DNA from: Aulostomus chinensis
Taxonomy: Eukaryota; Chordata; Actinopteri; Syngnathiformes; Aulostomidae
Direction: 5' to 3'
DNA: 64,000 nt
Assembly (NCBI GenBank): GCA_037954235.1
Contig: JBBMOA010000021.1
Coordinates: 6,304,501 to 6,368,500 of the forward strand
Shown: piece by piece, positions 9,731 through 22,047 of the stretch
How the letters are laid out: the number at the start of each line of letters is the position of its first letter
Position numbering within the stretch: the first letter of the stretch is position 1
Notes under the pieces: generated by a model
The model's database searches: none
What the model saw: only the letters and a program-made list of their open reading frames with translations
What the model was told of the DNA's origin: nothing
Made by a program: the position numbers and the translations under genes

Positions 9731-11872
9731 CTCATTGGAACTACCTAAAAATTATGCTACATTCATTCAATATTGTCTTCCTCTCTTTAACGATCTCATG
9801 TAAAAAAAAAAAATTGGATAATTGGATAATTTCAATGAAACACATTTCTGTTACTTCAAATATAAAGACAGCACATGGATGTGTGTCTCGCCACTGAGTG
9901 ATGCTATTTGCATAAACCCAAATGCATGTAAGGTCCCAAAGACTACAGATGTAATCTACCAGTGTCCAAAGCATGAAAGTAACATTAAATGTGCTTTATG
10001 TAGTTTGTAGCATAGAAAAGAGAAAATAAATCTATGGGTAGACCGTGGAAAAATATCAGTTTTGACGTGTTCAAGTTGGGTTCCAGAGAGACATCTCCTG
10101 AAGTTAGAAAACTAACCCGCGCCTCCAACCAGCTTATCTAGCCCATCATGTAATACCACTGTGTACCCTTAGGGGCAATAGTGAGTCATATAGTTTCCTC
10201 TCTGCCCTCAGTCCAACTTGAGGATGAAGAAGTTGCGCAAAGATGGCCGACGCTATTAGCGAGTGACCGTCAAGCTAATATCGCCACCTGGGCCTAGAAG
10301 ACAACATTCGGGGACTACTCTCAGTGAGTCCAATGACAAACAGACTAGCTAGAACAGCTATTTATACTAGCATGGACTGTGTAGCTTTAGCCTGTAAATG
10401 TGGCCATCCGTATGAAGCTACTGGCAGTGTGTTATGCTCATGTAGCATTCCTTGTTTCCCCAACCTCAGCTGCTGCATTTTGTTTACGTCTTTTGGCTTT
10501 CTGTTTACCCGTAGTTAATTTAAGTGTTCAAATTAGTTTGTTACACCCTGTTTGTCAGCATTATATCTTAGCATGGCTTAATGTAACTTAGCTTGAATTA
10601 TAATGTTTCATTTATCATTTTCATTTATCTCATTGAAAGTTGCTATTCGTCTCATTTGGATACACATTAAACTGCACTTAGCAACATCCCCCCCCCCCCC
10701 CCCCCAATAGATAAAGTTTTCTGGGTTTGAATCACGCAAGGAAACTGATGATGTGTCAACAGGGACAATATGTGGAGGTGTTAATTAATATTTTTAATAG
10801 GGAACAACATTGGTTTTAATGTAAGCATTTCAGGATGGAAAAAAATGGCAGGAGTTGCTTGAATTAATTCTAAATTTATCTTGTCATTTATTTAAAGTTA
10901 ACTTTTTTAAATAATAAAAAAATACCAAAATAAGCAGCACTATATACAGCCTGTAGTAGTGTAGAATTGGATAGTTGAGAGGACGACAGCTATTATTTTT
11001 TATATCTTTATTATGCATTTTTGACATAAAAAGGGGACATAATGTCTTAGATGAATTGCAGTTTACATATTTTGACTTCAAATTGTGTTCATGTATTAAA
11101 TTGAAGGGTAAATTAAGACTAACACTTTACGATGCTATGATGTCACACTGCAGTCTTGGCAGTGCACAACATCAATGCCTGTCTGTTGAATTAGCTACAT
11201 ACTGTACCTGGATGCGTTGATTGTCATTTAAATACATTCAGCAGGCTTTGCATATATAGTGAATGTATTTGGAACCAAAATGGCAACCTGGGAATGTTGA
11301 TTACATTATGAGGGGAATCAATGGTCTAGCTGAGGGCAGCTTGCTGGATATCAGGCCAGGAAAACACTCTGGGACCTTGCATCACCTGGGAGAGGAACAT
11401 CCTTCACACACACACGCACACGCACATTCTGTAAAACGCATACATGTTAATACGTCTGCACCAGAACCGTTGGCCTAGTTTTCACCAAAATAGCCAAACA
11501 AAGCCAGAGGATGTTTTGGTTCACGGCAGTGGCCCTCCAAGCTGGTGGAGCTCTCTTCTTCCTCTGGTGTTGTTGCTAGGAGACAGTGGGTCTAAAAATC
11601 TGGCGTTGATGAGGTGCACCTGCTTCACGGGGCCTGGCGTGTTCGGCGTGTGCATGTTCAACACATGGGAGGGAAAAGTGATTTTCCTCCTCCTTCTCGT
11701 GATTAAATAATAATTCAGAGTGGAGTCAAGTCTTCAGGGACAGATGTGGCTGAGTGCAGATGTTTTGTACTTTTTTGTGCCAATACAGTAAGTTACAGTT
11801 ACTCTCCTGAAACTGCAAATGATCCTTCCTCTGCCTCTCAAGTTAACTCGGCGTAAAATCAAGCCAATCATT
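9725..11872. other. AT-rich non-coding sequence; poly-C 10688-10705; short imperfect AC run 11407-11426
   Basis: No gene is recognised. The segment 10100-10330 contains an 'aaagatggccgac' word at about 10239-10251 that resembles a YY1 core. A poly-C run of 18 lies at 10688-10705. From 10780 to 11110 the DNA is strongly AT-rich. Confidence 0.45.
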
Positions 11873-12136
11873 GGGTTTCCATTCAGCTGAACTGTGAATG
11901 TGACATAAAATAGGAAAGAAGTATAAAGCGCATTTCCATTTGGAGCAGATAAACAGGCAACTTTAAATATGGTGGCGCTGCAGCAATGTCCTGCCTACAC
12001 ATTGTGATATACGGACTTAAGAAAACATCTTTGTTCACGATGTAGACCCACAAAAATCACACCGTCGGGATTTTGAATGAAAACTTGAATGATGATGTAA
12101 AAACTTAAGATTCCCTCTAATGTTGCAATCAGAGCC

Positions 12137-12214
<78 letters not shown>

Positions 12215-12484
12215 AGAAGAAGAAAATCTTCAAGTCCTCAGGAATAACCTTCAGTTGGACTCATTGGTGCCTGCCAGTATCGCACAAGTTTGACAAGTTT
12301 CGAAAGAGCTGCTCAGCGGCGTGAATTAAAGCTTCGCTATGTCAGAGCTCAGTTCATTTGGCCATTTTGTGCATTCGCTCTTTTTTTTAGAAATAAGGCA
12401 AAAATCATTGTAAACTTGGCAAAACTTTTTTCAGGTTTTGCTGTTTCACTCAACATTTTCTAATGCCCGTGTTGATGGAAACCT
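11873..12484 (+). mobile_element. MITE-like element with short terminal inverted repeats
   Basis: The left end reads gggtttccattcag. The right end reads gttgatggaaacct, whose reverse complement begins aggtttccatcaac, so at least nine bases (ggtttccat) are inverted at the termini. The interior has no open frame of note, and an (AC)n array at 12140-12208 lies inside it. 'GGGTTTCCAT...ATGGAAACC' termini are familiar from non-autonomous teleost DNA transposons. The family name and target-site duplication are not established here. Confidence 0.5.
12140..12208 (+). repeat. (AC)n microsatellite, about 69 bp
   Basis: This is the longest uninterrupted dinucleotide array in the first 50 kb. It sits inside the MITE-like element. 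Confidence 0.96.
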
Positions 12485-12798
12485 GACAAATAAAGGCTGA
12501 GCAGAGCAGGACATCCTCTCTGACCGAGCCGTCGCTCTGATCCCCTTCAGACTGAAAAGACAGCACTTTTGTGTAAATGGGTCAGTGGCATTATAAATAA
12601 CGGACATCTCCTGTGAGCTGCGGTGAATGTGTGATTATATAACTGGGAGGGTAATCTCCAGTTGCTTTGACCAGTCAGCTGAGACTACCACCTGCCTGTT
12701 GTAACCCCCCATCATTAGGAGGAGCTGTACTGTAGCCATGTGGGAAAACCACATCTGCTCGCTTCACTTGAAGACTTTCACATCTTTTTCATTCTGGC

Positions 12799-13021
12799 AG
12801 GTAAAAATAGATTCCACCCAGACATTTTTGAGGAAACTAAGGAAACAAAGTCTTCAAAGGAAGCGTTTGAGCATCACTCCTCCTCTCTCTACTGTACATG
12901 TGTCAGACTGGAGCTCCTCCAGCTCCAGTCTGGAAGATGATCAGCTGGACTCCACAGGGTCCATGAGGGAAGCAAAGCCAACAGCCTATAAACACCTCCG
13001 TATCCTCACGCTGACCCGCTG
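12799..13021 (+). other. Weak candidate exon (serine-rich frame after an acceptor-like site)
   Basis: A polypyrimidine stretch and 'cattctggcag' at about 12784-12800 form a plausible splice acceptor. Behind it a frame stays open to a TGA at 13019-13021. It reads a basic stretch (LRKLRKQSLQRKRLS), then a serine run (WSSSSSSLEDDQ). I do not recognise the protein. The frame could be chance: it is about 73 codons, another frame is also open for about 45 codons, and the serine run is produced by a perfect 12-bp hairpin repeat (12904-12932). No donor site, promoter or neighbouring exon is identified. Confidence 0.15.
12904..12932 (+). repeat. Perfect 12-bp inverted repeat with 5-base loop
   Basis: cagactggagct (12904-12915), loop cctcc, agctccagtctg (12921-12932). 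The arms are exact reverse complements and could form a stable hairpin in DNA or RNA. Confidence 0.85.
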
Positions 13022-13462
13022 AGCTGCCGAGTGTTAATTGTGCTGTGGGTCATTAGGCTGAACAGAGGCATATTTCAGACCTGACCTCTTGGCAGGCTCT
13101 GACCTTCTGCTCTGCACCCTGGGTGATACTTGATGTAGGTGCCAGTATCAAACTGACTGCTGTGAGCTGCCAAGCTTAAATTATCACTTTCATCATTAAT
13201 AATGATGAGGGTAACTGACCTAGTGGCCGTGTTACCAGAAATATACTGGAGTTTGTCTTCCTTTCGTTTCTGTGTTGCTGCTGCCTTTGCACAGAAAACA
13301 TTTTGGGAGTAATTTATTGAGGGAGAACCCCCCCCCCCCCCCCAAAATGTGTCAGAATAAAAAGGTTTAGCAGTTATTTCACATAGAAGATGCTTAGATG
13401 GTGTAAATCACTGCAGGTGTTTTCTTGTTCTAAAAAGTGAAGCCACGCAGAAGTACTTTAGC
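13022..13462. other. Non-coding sequence with poly-C 13328-13343
   Basis: No gene is recognised. A run of 16 C lies at 13328-13343. Confidence 0.45.
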
Positions 13463-13640
13463 GCAATACTTCACCTGAAAAGTGTACTCACAAATATGTG
13501 CCTTGAGCTCACAAAGATGTTTTACCCTCCTGCATCAGCGTGACGCCAGACTGCGTGAAGATCCAGCCACATTTATTTAGCTTGAAGTTAATGGCAACTG
13601 ATAGCTAATAGCAAATCTGACCAAAAGTGTGTTGTCATCG
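13463..13640 (+). mobile_element. Foldback-type dispersed repeat, left-arm copy
   Basis: 'tacttcacctgaaaagtgta', 'gccttgagctcacaaa' and 'atttagcttgaagttaatggc' match, in order, words in the fuller copy at 38330-38985. Only the left arm and part of the interior are recognisable. Confidence 0.5.
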
Positions 13641-13967
13641 CTTTGGTGGGTATCCTGAACCAACCAACCCATGAGCGCGACTGGCGATTCGAACCAACAC
13701 ATTGAAATTGTTTTTGCTGTGATTTGTTCAGTTTTAGTCTGGAGTTTCCAGTAACACCCACCAAGTACAGGGGCTAAGAAAGGATAAAAAAATAAAAATA
13801 AATTGAAAAATGCACAGGTGCATCTCCCTGCGGATGATCAATAATATATGATATAGTTGTCATATATGTATATAAAAACTCCTCATCATCCGTGGTCTTA
13901 CCTGCAGTTGCATATCTCTATGAAAGACAGTTGGCTTCCTGTTTGTTTTTGGTTTTTTAACTAAATT
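13641..13967. other. Non-coding sequence, nothing recognised
   Basis: This is AT-rich with no coding signal. Confidence 0.4.
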
Positions 13968-14009
13968 GGGGGGGGGGGGCACTCCCCCCCCCCCCCCCAA
14001 AAAAAAAAA
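13968..14009 (+). repeat. G12 / C15 / A11 compound homopolymer, potential hairpin
   Basis: Twelve G (13968-13979), then cact, fifteen C (13984-13998) and eleven A (13999-14009). The G and C runs face each other across four bases and could pair along their length. Assembly length is uncertain. Confidence 0.9.
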
Positions 14010-17000
14010 CAGAAGACTCTTTGACCCCTTTACCTTGAGGAGAACCCACCTCTGGAAGGCATCACGGTGATTTATGAGCATCACTCAGGTCAGTGGGCAG
14101 CTGCATTTAAGATGCTCAGTCAGGCAGATGGAGGGAGAGTACAGTAAAACTTCAGGGAGGCCGGAATCATCCACTCGACTCATTTGATGGGTTCGTCTGG
14201 TCCGGGGAAGATGATACTTAAGGTATGTCTGATGGCTGCTGGTGCCTGCTGGGTGTTTTTCCTCCAGTTTTTGGGAACAAGAAGAAGCTGTTCTCATTTG
14301 CTCAGTGGGGCTAAAGGGGTGAAGGAGGAAGTAAAGTAAAAGCCCGCAGCTTCAGACCTATTTGAGCTAATACCTGCTGCTCTTCGGGGCTTTTCTCCTC
14401 CGTTGGTCAAGGGGGATAAATTCTGCCACTAATCAAACTTCCAAAAACATCTGAAATAGTTAAATAAACTGCTCAGCTAAGCTTAACATAATGTTTAAAA
14501 ATAAATTTGCTTCAACATTTGCATGCATGATTAGAACCTCTGGGGTGATTCTTGGTAAATGACAGACCAACAATGTCAAAAGAGACGGCGTCTCTGCTTC
14601 TTTGTTTTCTGAGAGACGCTGAGGAGGCTTGTTGTCAAGTGCCACTCCCACATCCTCCTCTCCCACTGTGGCACGAGCCTTTTAACCTTGACTTCTTCCT
14701 CACTAAACAGCATTTCCATCAGATGGAGCAGGGGTACTCTGGTGGTTTGCATTGATGTCGCAATCAATCTCCTTTTGCCAGCCAACAGGGACCTTTCACA
14801 GGGGAAAACGCAGAAATCAAACACTGAGGAGCTTCCCTGAATCCCATCATGCTGAGAGCTTCATTCAGCATTCACAAATCTCAGACGTTTGTTTTATCTG
14901 ACGTGAGGAACCAGACAGGATGTGGAGGAATCTTGATGAGTACCTGGAAGTTCGGAATATTGCATGAAACTTATTTTTTTTTCCCTCAAAAAGCTGTTTT
15001 TTTTAATATATGTGTATAAAAAAAATTAAGTTGCTTTGGTGAGACGGTGCAATTTTAATCATAGTACAAAGCACATTTTCATGGCAATTTAAGGAGCTTG
15101 AAATGTGACAAAGATGAAGCGAATGAGGCAGATTTCAGACAGAAATCTGTTATGGATGAACTGCATTTGAAATATGAAAAATTAAACCAATAAATTACAA
15201 GTTTGTGCCAAATGGTTATCAGCTACTCATCAAGATAGGACTTAATGTGTGAAAGGTCATCTTGAAGTATAGAGGAAGAAAAGGTTGATGGATTTTTGGC
15301 CTTTTTTCCAAAAAGCGTGAAATGGCGGATGGAAACCCTTAAAAAAAAAAAAAAATCTGCAACTTTCATCGTCACCGATTTTTCCGCGAAACGTCAGTCC
15401 TCAGTCTTCACTCCCGTTGCAGAGAGAATATTTGAACATGGTGACTGGAGCGTTTGCCCTTTATTCGCCTTAAAGCACAAAACTGACAATTCTGTCAGAC
15501 CGCAGCGTTTCCTGCGCCGTCGTTTTGGCACGGGATCAGTGTGCTACCTTAGGTGCACCGACGGAGGTGTACTGGTACGGATCAGTTGTTTTGGAACCAT
15601 TCACAACATCTGACAGTTGAAAAGGATCGAATTGCGTACCATACCAAAGCAAACTGTAGTGGCAGTGTGGCTTTTGACCTTTGTCTCTGGACAGCATGCA
15701 GAACGACTGATAGCTGCCACAAAGGAACAACTACGACTTGCTCAACTGAAAGTAGTAGTTATTCTCCATTTTTCGCTGATAGATGGTCAAGATGAACTCT
15801 TCTTCTTCTTCTGCTCTCTTACAGTCATATGCAACATTGTGTTATCTTCTGACAGAAATTTTTATTAAGTAACCCAGTTTAATTCACTCAAATCACATTT
15901 CCTTTTTTCGCATCATGTTCAAACTTCGCTCAAAATGGAAACGCCACCACTGACGCATTTTCCAACAAGTCCTTCAGCGCTCCCTTATAAGGTTTGTAGT
16001 GGTGGCACATTCCTGTCTGAGGTTTAGGCTCGGTGCCAGGGTCCAGATCTGCAGTTCCACTCTATTCACGCGTCCCCTCCTGCTCGCTTCCTCACCTGCC
16101 ACCCAGCGCCTCATTCCTCAGGTTCCACTGAGGTCAGACCCAGGACCAGATGCAGGTCTTCCTTCACGAAGTCCATCAGTACTGGAGCTTTCAGAGAGGT
16201 TAAATGACAAAGTTAGTCAGGAGAAAGTAAATTTATGATGTACAGGGCAACTTGATATCTTGAGATTGAGTATCAGCCTCACGAGTTTGAGGACCCTTTT
16301 GCGTGTCACTGCTAGGCGTTGAGCATTTCAACTGCACTGACCCCTTCAGTAATGACGTGGCTGCATTCAACAATGCTTTGACATCCTTTGATAACGTTCT
16401 ATCTTCCTACTAAAAAAAACCTTCTGTATGCAGCGCGGCTCAGAAGATTTCTTTCAAAGCAGCAACAGGACTCGCACACCACCAGTGAGGAAAAATACAA
16501 AATAGAATCCATCATAATTGCATTAACAAGCAATAAAACATCAATTATAATTTGCAAACTGGTTTTAGTTTGAAGCGATTTGTAGCTGATTGATGCGTTC
16601 CATATGAACGCTGCTCTAAAAGGGCCAAAGCATCGTAAAGCTTTAATCTGTGTCTTCCTGCCAATCTGGCAACAAAATGCAAATACAAATTTGCAGCCGT
16701 CAATGAATCTGGATCGTCCCACCAGCCACATGCAGACATCTCAGGGCTCCTCTGATAATAGGAGTTAATAGGCACAACAACCTAATCACACTTCATAATA
16801 GAGATGACTAGAACGTCTCAATAACACAGAGGGGGGTCCTCCACGGACAATGGGGTCCATCGCCAGCGGGGTGGAGACCTCCTGACTGTGACCCTGACAC
16901 ATTCACCCACATCAAATAACTCCAGACAAACACACGGCCGTTGCTATACAGGAGGAAGCTTTTAGTGTTTTTTTTTAAAGCACTGAGATGCCATTCCACG

Positions 17001-17429
17001 TGGTCGACGGTCTTTAGTGAGTCTGAGAAAGGACTGGAGGCAACAGAACATGTTTTCTCGCATAAACCAGGCCAATTGACTGAGAGCGTTCACGACTGTA
17101 GAAGCTTGTGGAGGGAGCGTAACAGAAACTCTGCTATGATAAGCAACAATGAAACATCAGGTCAGCAACACTGAGCTGCAACATGAATGCAGACGCAAAA
17201 CTGATATGAAGTTAAAACCATCAAGGCTTTCAGACTAGGGGGATAAGAAGGCCACAAACTGGAGTGTAAAGATTTTGCACATTTTTAGTGTACGTACTCC
17301 CAGTCTACCCATATAGATGTTGTTGTTTTTTTTACTTCCAAACAAACCTTTTATCACTTAAAATACAAATGGAATGACCATTTTTCCAAAATTAAAAAAA
17401 AAAAAAAACTATGACGAAACCATGACCTT
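14010..17429. other. Non-coding sequence; possible old transposon around 15380-15960
   Basis: No gene is recognised. The segment 15550-15740 contains 'ctggtacggatcagttg' and 'gcgtaccataccaaag', words I associate loosely with dispersed fish repeats. The segment 15890-15950 ends 'caaaatggaaacgcc', similar in style to the MITE end at 12484. Neither is firm. A short hairpin-like T/A tract and A-runs occur at 14972-15022 and 15340-15355. Confidence 0.35.
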
Positions 17430-17560
17430 TATATTGCTTGTCGGCAATAATCCATGTGTCCTGAACCCTTGAGTTGTTTTGAAAAATGTCACTGGTGCCA
17501 TGTTTTTAACCTCACTGTTCACTGTAGCCTTCAGCTCCCAACTGTGACGCCGTGTTCTTA
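17430..17560 (+). mobile_element. Diverged repeat sharing a 40-bp core with 26204-26244
   Basis: 'tgccatgtttttaacctcac' followed by 'tgttcactgtagcct' (17496-17530) matches 'gccatgttcttagcctccc' plus 'tgttcactgtagcct' at 26207-26239. The preceding 'cctgaacccttgagttgtttt' resembles the inner part of the GGGATAGTTCACCC family. It is judged an old copy of that group. Confidence 0.45.
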
Positions 17561-20365
17561 ATGAAGCTGTGACCGGTGGCGTTGATCACGTGATTAAACT
17601 ACAGTGCAGGTTAACAAAGAGCGCTAGCATGAGTGAAGATAAACAGAACAAGAGGGTTTCTACACTTGAAAAAGCACATAAAATCTGACTTCGTGACGTG
17701 GAGGGGTAGGTAAGAGTGAGGTCTGAGTTGAGTATAGGGTGAAAGTTAACAATTTCAACTTCGTGGATCGGGAACTCAAGATTTTGTAACCTGAGGTAAC
17801 ACGTTGGAGCTAAACAGCTCGTTAGTCACGTTTGATTATAGGTTACAAACTGAACATCACGATGCACCGAAGAACACTTGAAACCAGCTGACTTCCAGGT
17901 TTGATTCGCTGGACCATTGGACACCTACTCTGTTCTTTAACAGTGAACTCTGCAGAAGGAGGAGACTTGACTTGCCCAGGGAAAAACGTACCTGCTTGAG
18001 ACCTGGACCCAATGACTCGTGTCACGTGTCTGTTGTGTGTTTAGATGTGTGAACTTCTTTTCTCACCGTTCCTGTTCAGGATATCTGTCTTTCTAGCTGC
18101 TGTTTTCTCAGCTGCCGTGTGTGTACAGAAATTTTCCCCTAACTAGCTGATTTATCGGGCTACACAAGCATCGTACAAACCCAAACCTCATGTGAGCTAA
18201 ACCTCCTCTTACCTTGGGGCTACTCTTTTCCGGCCTCTCATGCCCCCTTATAGAAAAATGCAAAAGGTTGTGGGGTCAGCAAATTCATTGCAGTGAAGGT
18301 GCAACAAGCGAGAATGACTTGTTTGATCTCAGTATGGTGCTTGTCTCCAATAAATTAAGCAGGAATAGAGGCTATTTAGTTTGGTTGGGGGCCATTTGTG
18401 CAGGCATCATTAACTGGCCAAATTCACATATTTATGGGGAAAGGTGTGCTTTGTCCTTGTTGAAGCTCTTTGTAGAACATAAAGCTGCAGTGCAGGGGTC
18501 CTGCTTCAAATGGCTGTGACTCAGTACCCGGATGATGAACTTTCAGGAGAAAAGTATAATAACTTTTTTAATGAACACATTGTAGAGGTGGTGGGTTTTT
18601 CCACTTCAAAAGCCCCTTGTTTCTCGTATAAATGAAAGGCTCTTATTGCAAACAGAAGCCTCTGCAGTAGGGTTGTCTGAATACATCAGTCACTTTGCAG
18701 TCAATAAAGACTCCAGATGTCTTAGAGGCGTTTTTTTTTTTTTTTGTAATTAAAAAAAAATGTACTGGAAACTGTCTAAGAGAACCCTCTACACTTCTAG
18801 ACTTACTCCAGTGCTCTTTGCTAACACCCACCACAAACCCAACACTTCCCGGCTATGCTAAACCTGAGACGACGCTTCCTCCCCTCCACTTAAGCAATGA
18901 TCAGAATGGGAGGCTTCGACTCCCTCTTCACGGTTTCTCTTTTCTGCCGTCAGTGGATTTCACATGAGCTTCTCTCACCAACACTCCATTACAGGTGGTC
19001 AAGTCTGTCACCCACGTCACGGCAGCATTTTAGTTGTCTGTGAGCTCAGGCAGAGGAGGTTTCCATGAGGAAGATCGTGTAGTCTGTCTGAAGTCACATC
19101 ATCTGGGCGGGTTTCCTGCCTGGTTCACAATGTGTTCAGACATAGAATTGAAGACAATCAGGAAGTCACGCAGGCGGACTCATTTGTTGCTTTGAATTTT
19201 CTCTGGTCTTGTTGCCATGAAGGTTTTTTTTTAATGTTTTCTGTCACGTATAGAAACTATTACTGTTAAACTTTAATTTGAATGAGGCACAAGTTTCAAA
19301 TTAAGTGGTTAACAACACGCTGATGCCAGTTTGTGAATGTATATGATTGACTTCAGTCAAAAATGCTGCCCCTCTGAAGGCTTCCAGACGTGGACCAATC
19401 AGAAGCACAGGGCTTTTTTTTCCTTAAAGAGACAGTAGCTCATAAAACCTGAGGGGCTTGCTAAGGATTTTTCTGTAGGTTGAATCATTCAAAGCTACTC
19501 AGTCCTATAAATATACTGCTTTTCTTCCCCAGACTCAGTTAAAATAAAGAAGATGAAAATAAAGAAATAGTCTGCTACGGGTGAAAGAATAGATTGGGTT
19601 GTTTTGCAAGTTTTAACAATATTTCCAAATGTGTTCACTATTTATAGCCAGTGTCCTTCAGGGACATCCACTCTGGTCTTTTTTGCGCATGCACATACAG
19701 AAACAACATCTCCTTTTGTTGCAGACGACGCCTTAGGTTTTCTCTCACTTTAGTCGTGGCTGTCACGGTTGAAGCTTGTCATTGACTCACCAGATATTCA
19801 GATTTATCCTACTCATTTATTTCATGTGATATATTAACATGTAGTGTTTTAGGCCCAACCTCTAAGCTGGAGATATTGTCAGTGAGCTCAAAAACCCAAC
19901 AACATTCCTGGAAAATCAGAGCTAAATTTTTATCGTGTGAACAAGGTAACACACAGCTGAGCAGCCTGTGCAGTAAACAAACCCTCTCCAAACCAGGTGA
20001 CCTGTCGAGGAAGAGCCTATTGGGGTCAGTTCCAACTCTACTCCAGTGTAACCCCTCAGCTGTCAGATTCTCCCCTTGTTGGCTGCCCTCGGTGTCTCCG
20101 TTGGGACCTGCTGATGTTGTTGTGGCCTGGGAAATGATTTACAGTTGTGAGGAAAGACTGGTCCATAAACGGGACACCACGTGGGCCGACACGTTTCAGG
20201 GAGGAACATGTCTCCAGTGAGAGTGTGAGGGGATGTTCCTACGGATGAACGTACGTGACTACATGTCCAGAAATATCCCTAAATACTTGTGCGTAGAGTA
20301 TATATGAAACCAGGTGTAAGGTGTCTACTTGTAGATCGCACAAGCTTATCCCTGTATATTTTTTC

Positions 20366-20367
<2 letters not shown>
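17561..20367. other. Non-coding sequence; T15/A9 foldback tract at 18731-18760
   Basis: No gene is recognised. Fifteen T (18731-18745), gtaatt, then nine A (18752-18760) could fold back. The frame at 19876-20220 (114 codons) has no recognisable domain. Nothing further is supported. Confidence 0.4.
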
Positions 20368-20409
<42 letters not shown>

Positions 20410-20416
20410 TGTGTGT
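20368..20416 (+). repeat. (GT)n microsatellite with one 'gcgc' interruption
   Basis: There are about 49 bp of alternating GT, interrupted near 20405 by cgc. Confidence 0.93.
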
Positions 20417-20796
20417 AATATGTACAGTAACATAAGCCAACTCAGCGTCTGCAGATTCACCCGCTAAAAATGGGGAGAAGTCAGCGATGTATGGGTTCTT
20501 GGAAACAGGAATTGCTGCGCCGTGTAGTTTGCTAAGTTAGGACACATCTGTCTGTTTTCACATGCGCAGACACACATGCACAGCTGAGATTTATGAAGCT
20601 GTTTTCGTGGAATGTGGAGCTGGCTCAAAAATTTCTCTCACATTGCAAGTGTAAAAAGACACAAAAGTGCCAAGAGGCCGAAGCTCTTTAAGTGTCATAT
20701 GTCAGGTTTAGGTTCATGGGAGTCAAAAGCCATAAAAGTGTGAGCAGTTTAGAACAAGGTGCATCTATCTGGTAGAATCCTAGAGTGATTCTTTTA

Positions 20797-20800
<4 letters not shown>
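20417..20800. other. Non-coding sequence, nothing recognised
   Basis: No repeats or coding features are supported. Confidence 0.4.

Positions 20801-20829
<29 letters not shown>
20801..20829 (+). repeat. (TA)n microsatellite, about 29 bp
   Basis: Uninterrupted alternating TA. Confidence 0.93.
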
Positions 20830-20831
<2 letters not shown>

Positions 20832-21384
20832 CCAGTGACCACTTATAAGCAAAGGTCAAAGGACACATTTTAATAAAGGTTATCATTTTAAAGTGCAAAT
20901 ATATAAACCCAGAATACTTGCATACCCAGGATTACCTGAATGTCTTAATTAGCAACTCCTGCCCATGTAAACATTTGCACCCTAGCCAGCTTCAACCAGC
21001 TTACACGGCACGCTGCCACCTACAGCGCTGGAGAAGCTTCACCCACACAGACAATGTGGAGACTCTTAGAAGTGGAGTGAAGCTGAGTACGCAGGCATCG
21101 ATGTTCATGTGTCACCATGATGACTTGGGCTCCTTCTGTGATTGATGGATCCCGATACGGATCGATGGCTTGTTACAGCCCTTCTGTCTACTGTAAGGTA
21201 GAGGAGGCAGTTAAAGGCAGTAACACAAGATGTGTCAAATATTTACAGTCTGGTTCTAATATTTGATACTGATTTGGAGTCATGGAAGTTATTGGAAAAA
21301 GAGAATTTTTACTTTGCATCAAAATGCTACTTTGTATCTATTGCCCCCTTTTGTTTAGGTTTTATTTGGCAGTCAAATTACCCT
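20830..21384. other. Non-coding sequence, nothing recognised
   Basis: The frames are short and contain no motifs. Confidence 0.4.
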
Positions 21385-21550
21385 GCAGTAGACTTGGGTA
21401 TTTATCGGCTTGTATCAGTGTTGATGTCAACATAAAATGTGGGTTATAGTGCTAATTTGCGGTCCCCATCCATCACCGTTCGGTCTACCTTTAATTTGAA
21501 AAAGCAATCTGGAGGACAAGATGTAAAACAGTAACCATCAGAATGATCTC
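21385..21550 (+). repeat. Member of a two-copy diverged repeat pair (partner 29945-30060)
   Basis: 'gggtatttatcggcttgta' and 'aatctggaggacaagatgta', followed by 'aaacagtaaccatcagaa', parallel 'caggtatttattgtcatctc', 'aaactggagcaaaagatata' and 'aaatagcaaccagagaaa' at the partner. It is an unnamed dispersed repeat, recognised only by comparison within this window. Confidence 0.4.
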
Positions 21551-21993
21551 GGCATTGAACAAACCCCTGATAATAAACCTGCAAAATAAACTCAAGTAAT
21601 AACTGTTGGAATACTGTCGCTCTGTAGGATTGGTGTCTTTACAAGAAGGTCACACAATCAGTCAGGTGAGCCGGCTTTCATTACACAACACAAGGGTCCC
21701 GCCACCAGTGTCACATGTGGATGAGCAGAGAGATGTGAGCGGACACTGTCATGATAAATATAGGAGTTCGAGGAACACATCCAAACGGGCAGCTGCACAT
21801 TCATGGCTCTGCTGGTAACTGGATACAACAGGACGTTTGCTGGAGTGACACATAGGAAACGTGACATGTATATGCACGGTTTGTAGGATGAGCTCCTGTG
21901 TGCTGATTTCGGCTATTTATGGTAAGACATACCTTCGATTCATGTATGTCCAACTCTGATTACGGACTTGAACTTCACACCGGTTGGTTCAGA
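21551..21993. other. Non-coding sequence, nothing recognised
   Basis: No feature is supported. Confidence 0.4.
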
Positions 21994-22047
21994 GGGGGTC
22001 AGGGTGAGAGGCCGTGGAGGAGGGGGGGTTTTGGGGGGGGGGGGGGG
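21994..22047 (+). repeat. G-rich tract with G-quadruplex potential
   Basis: Successive G runs (ggggg, ggg, gg, gg, then G7, TTTT and about G15) lie on the + strand within about 54 bases. This satisfies a four-run G-quadruplex pattern several times over. Confidence 0.7.

Noticed and set aside
15296..15613. 105-codon frame
   Set aside because: It starts with a poly-lysine made by a poly-A run. The region may be an old transposon, and there is no recognisable protein.
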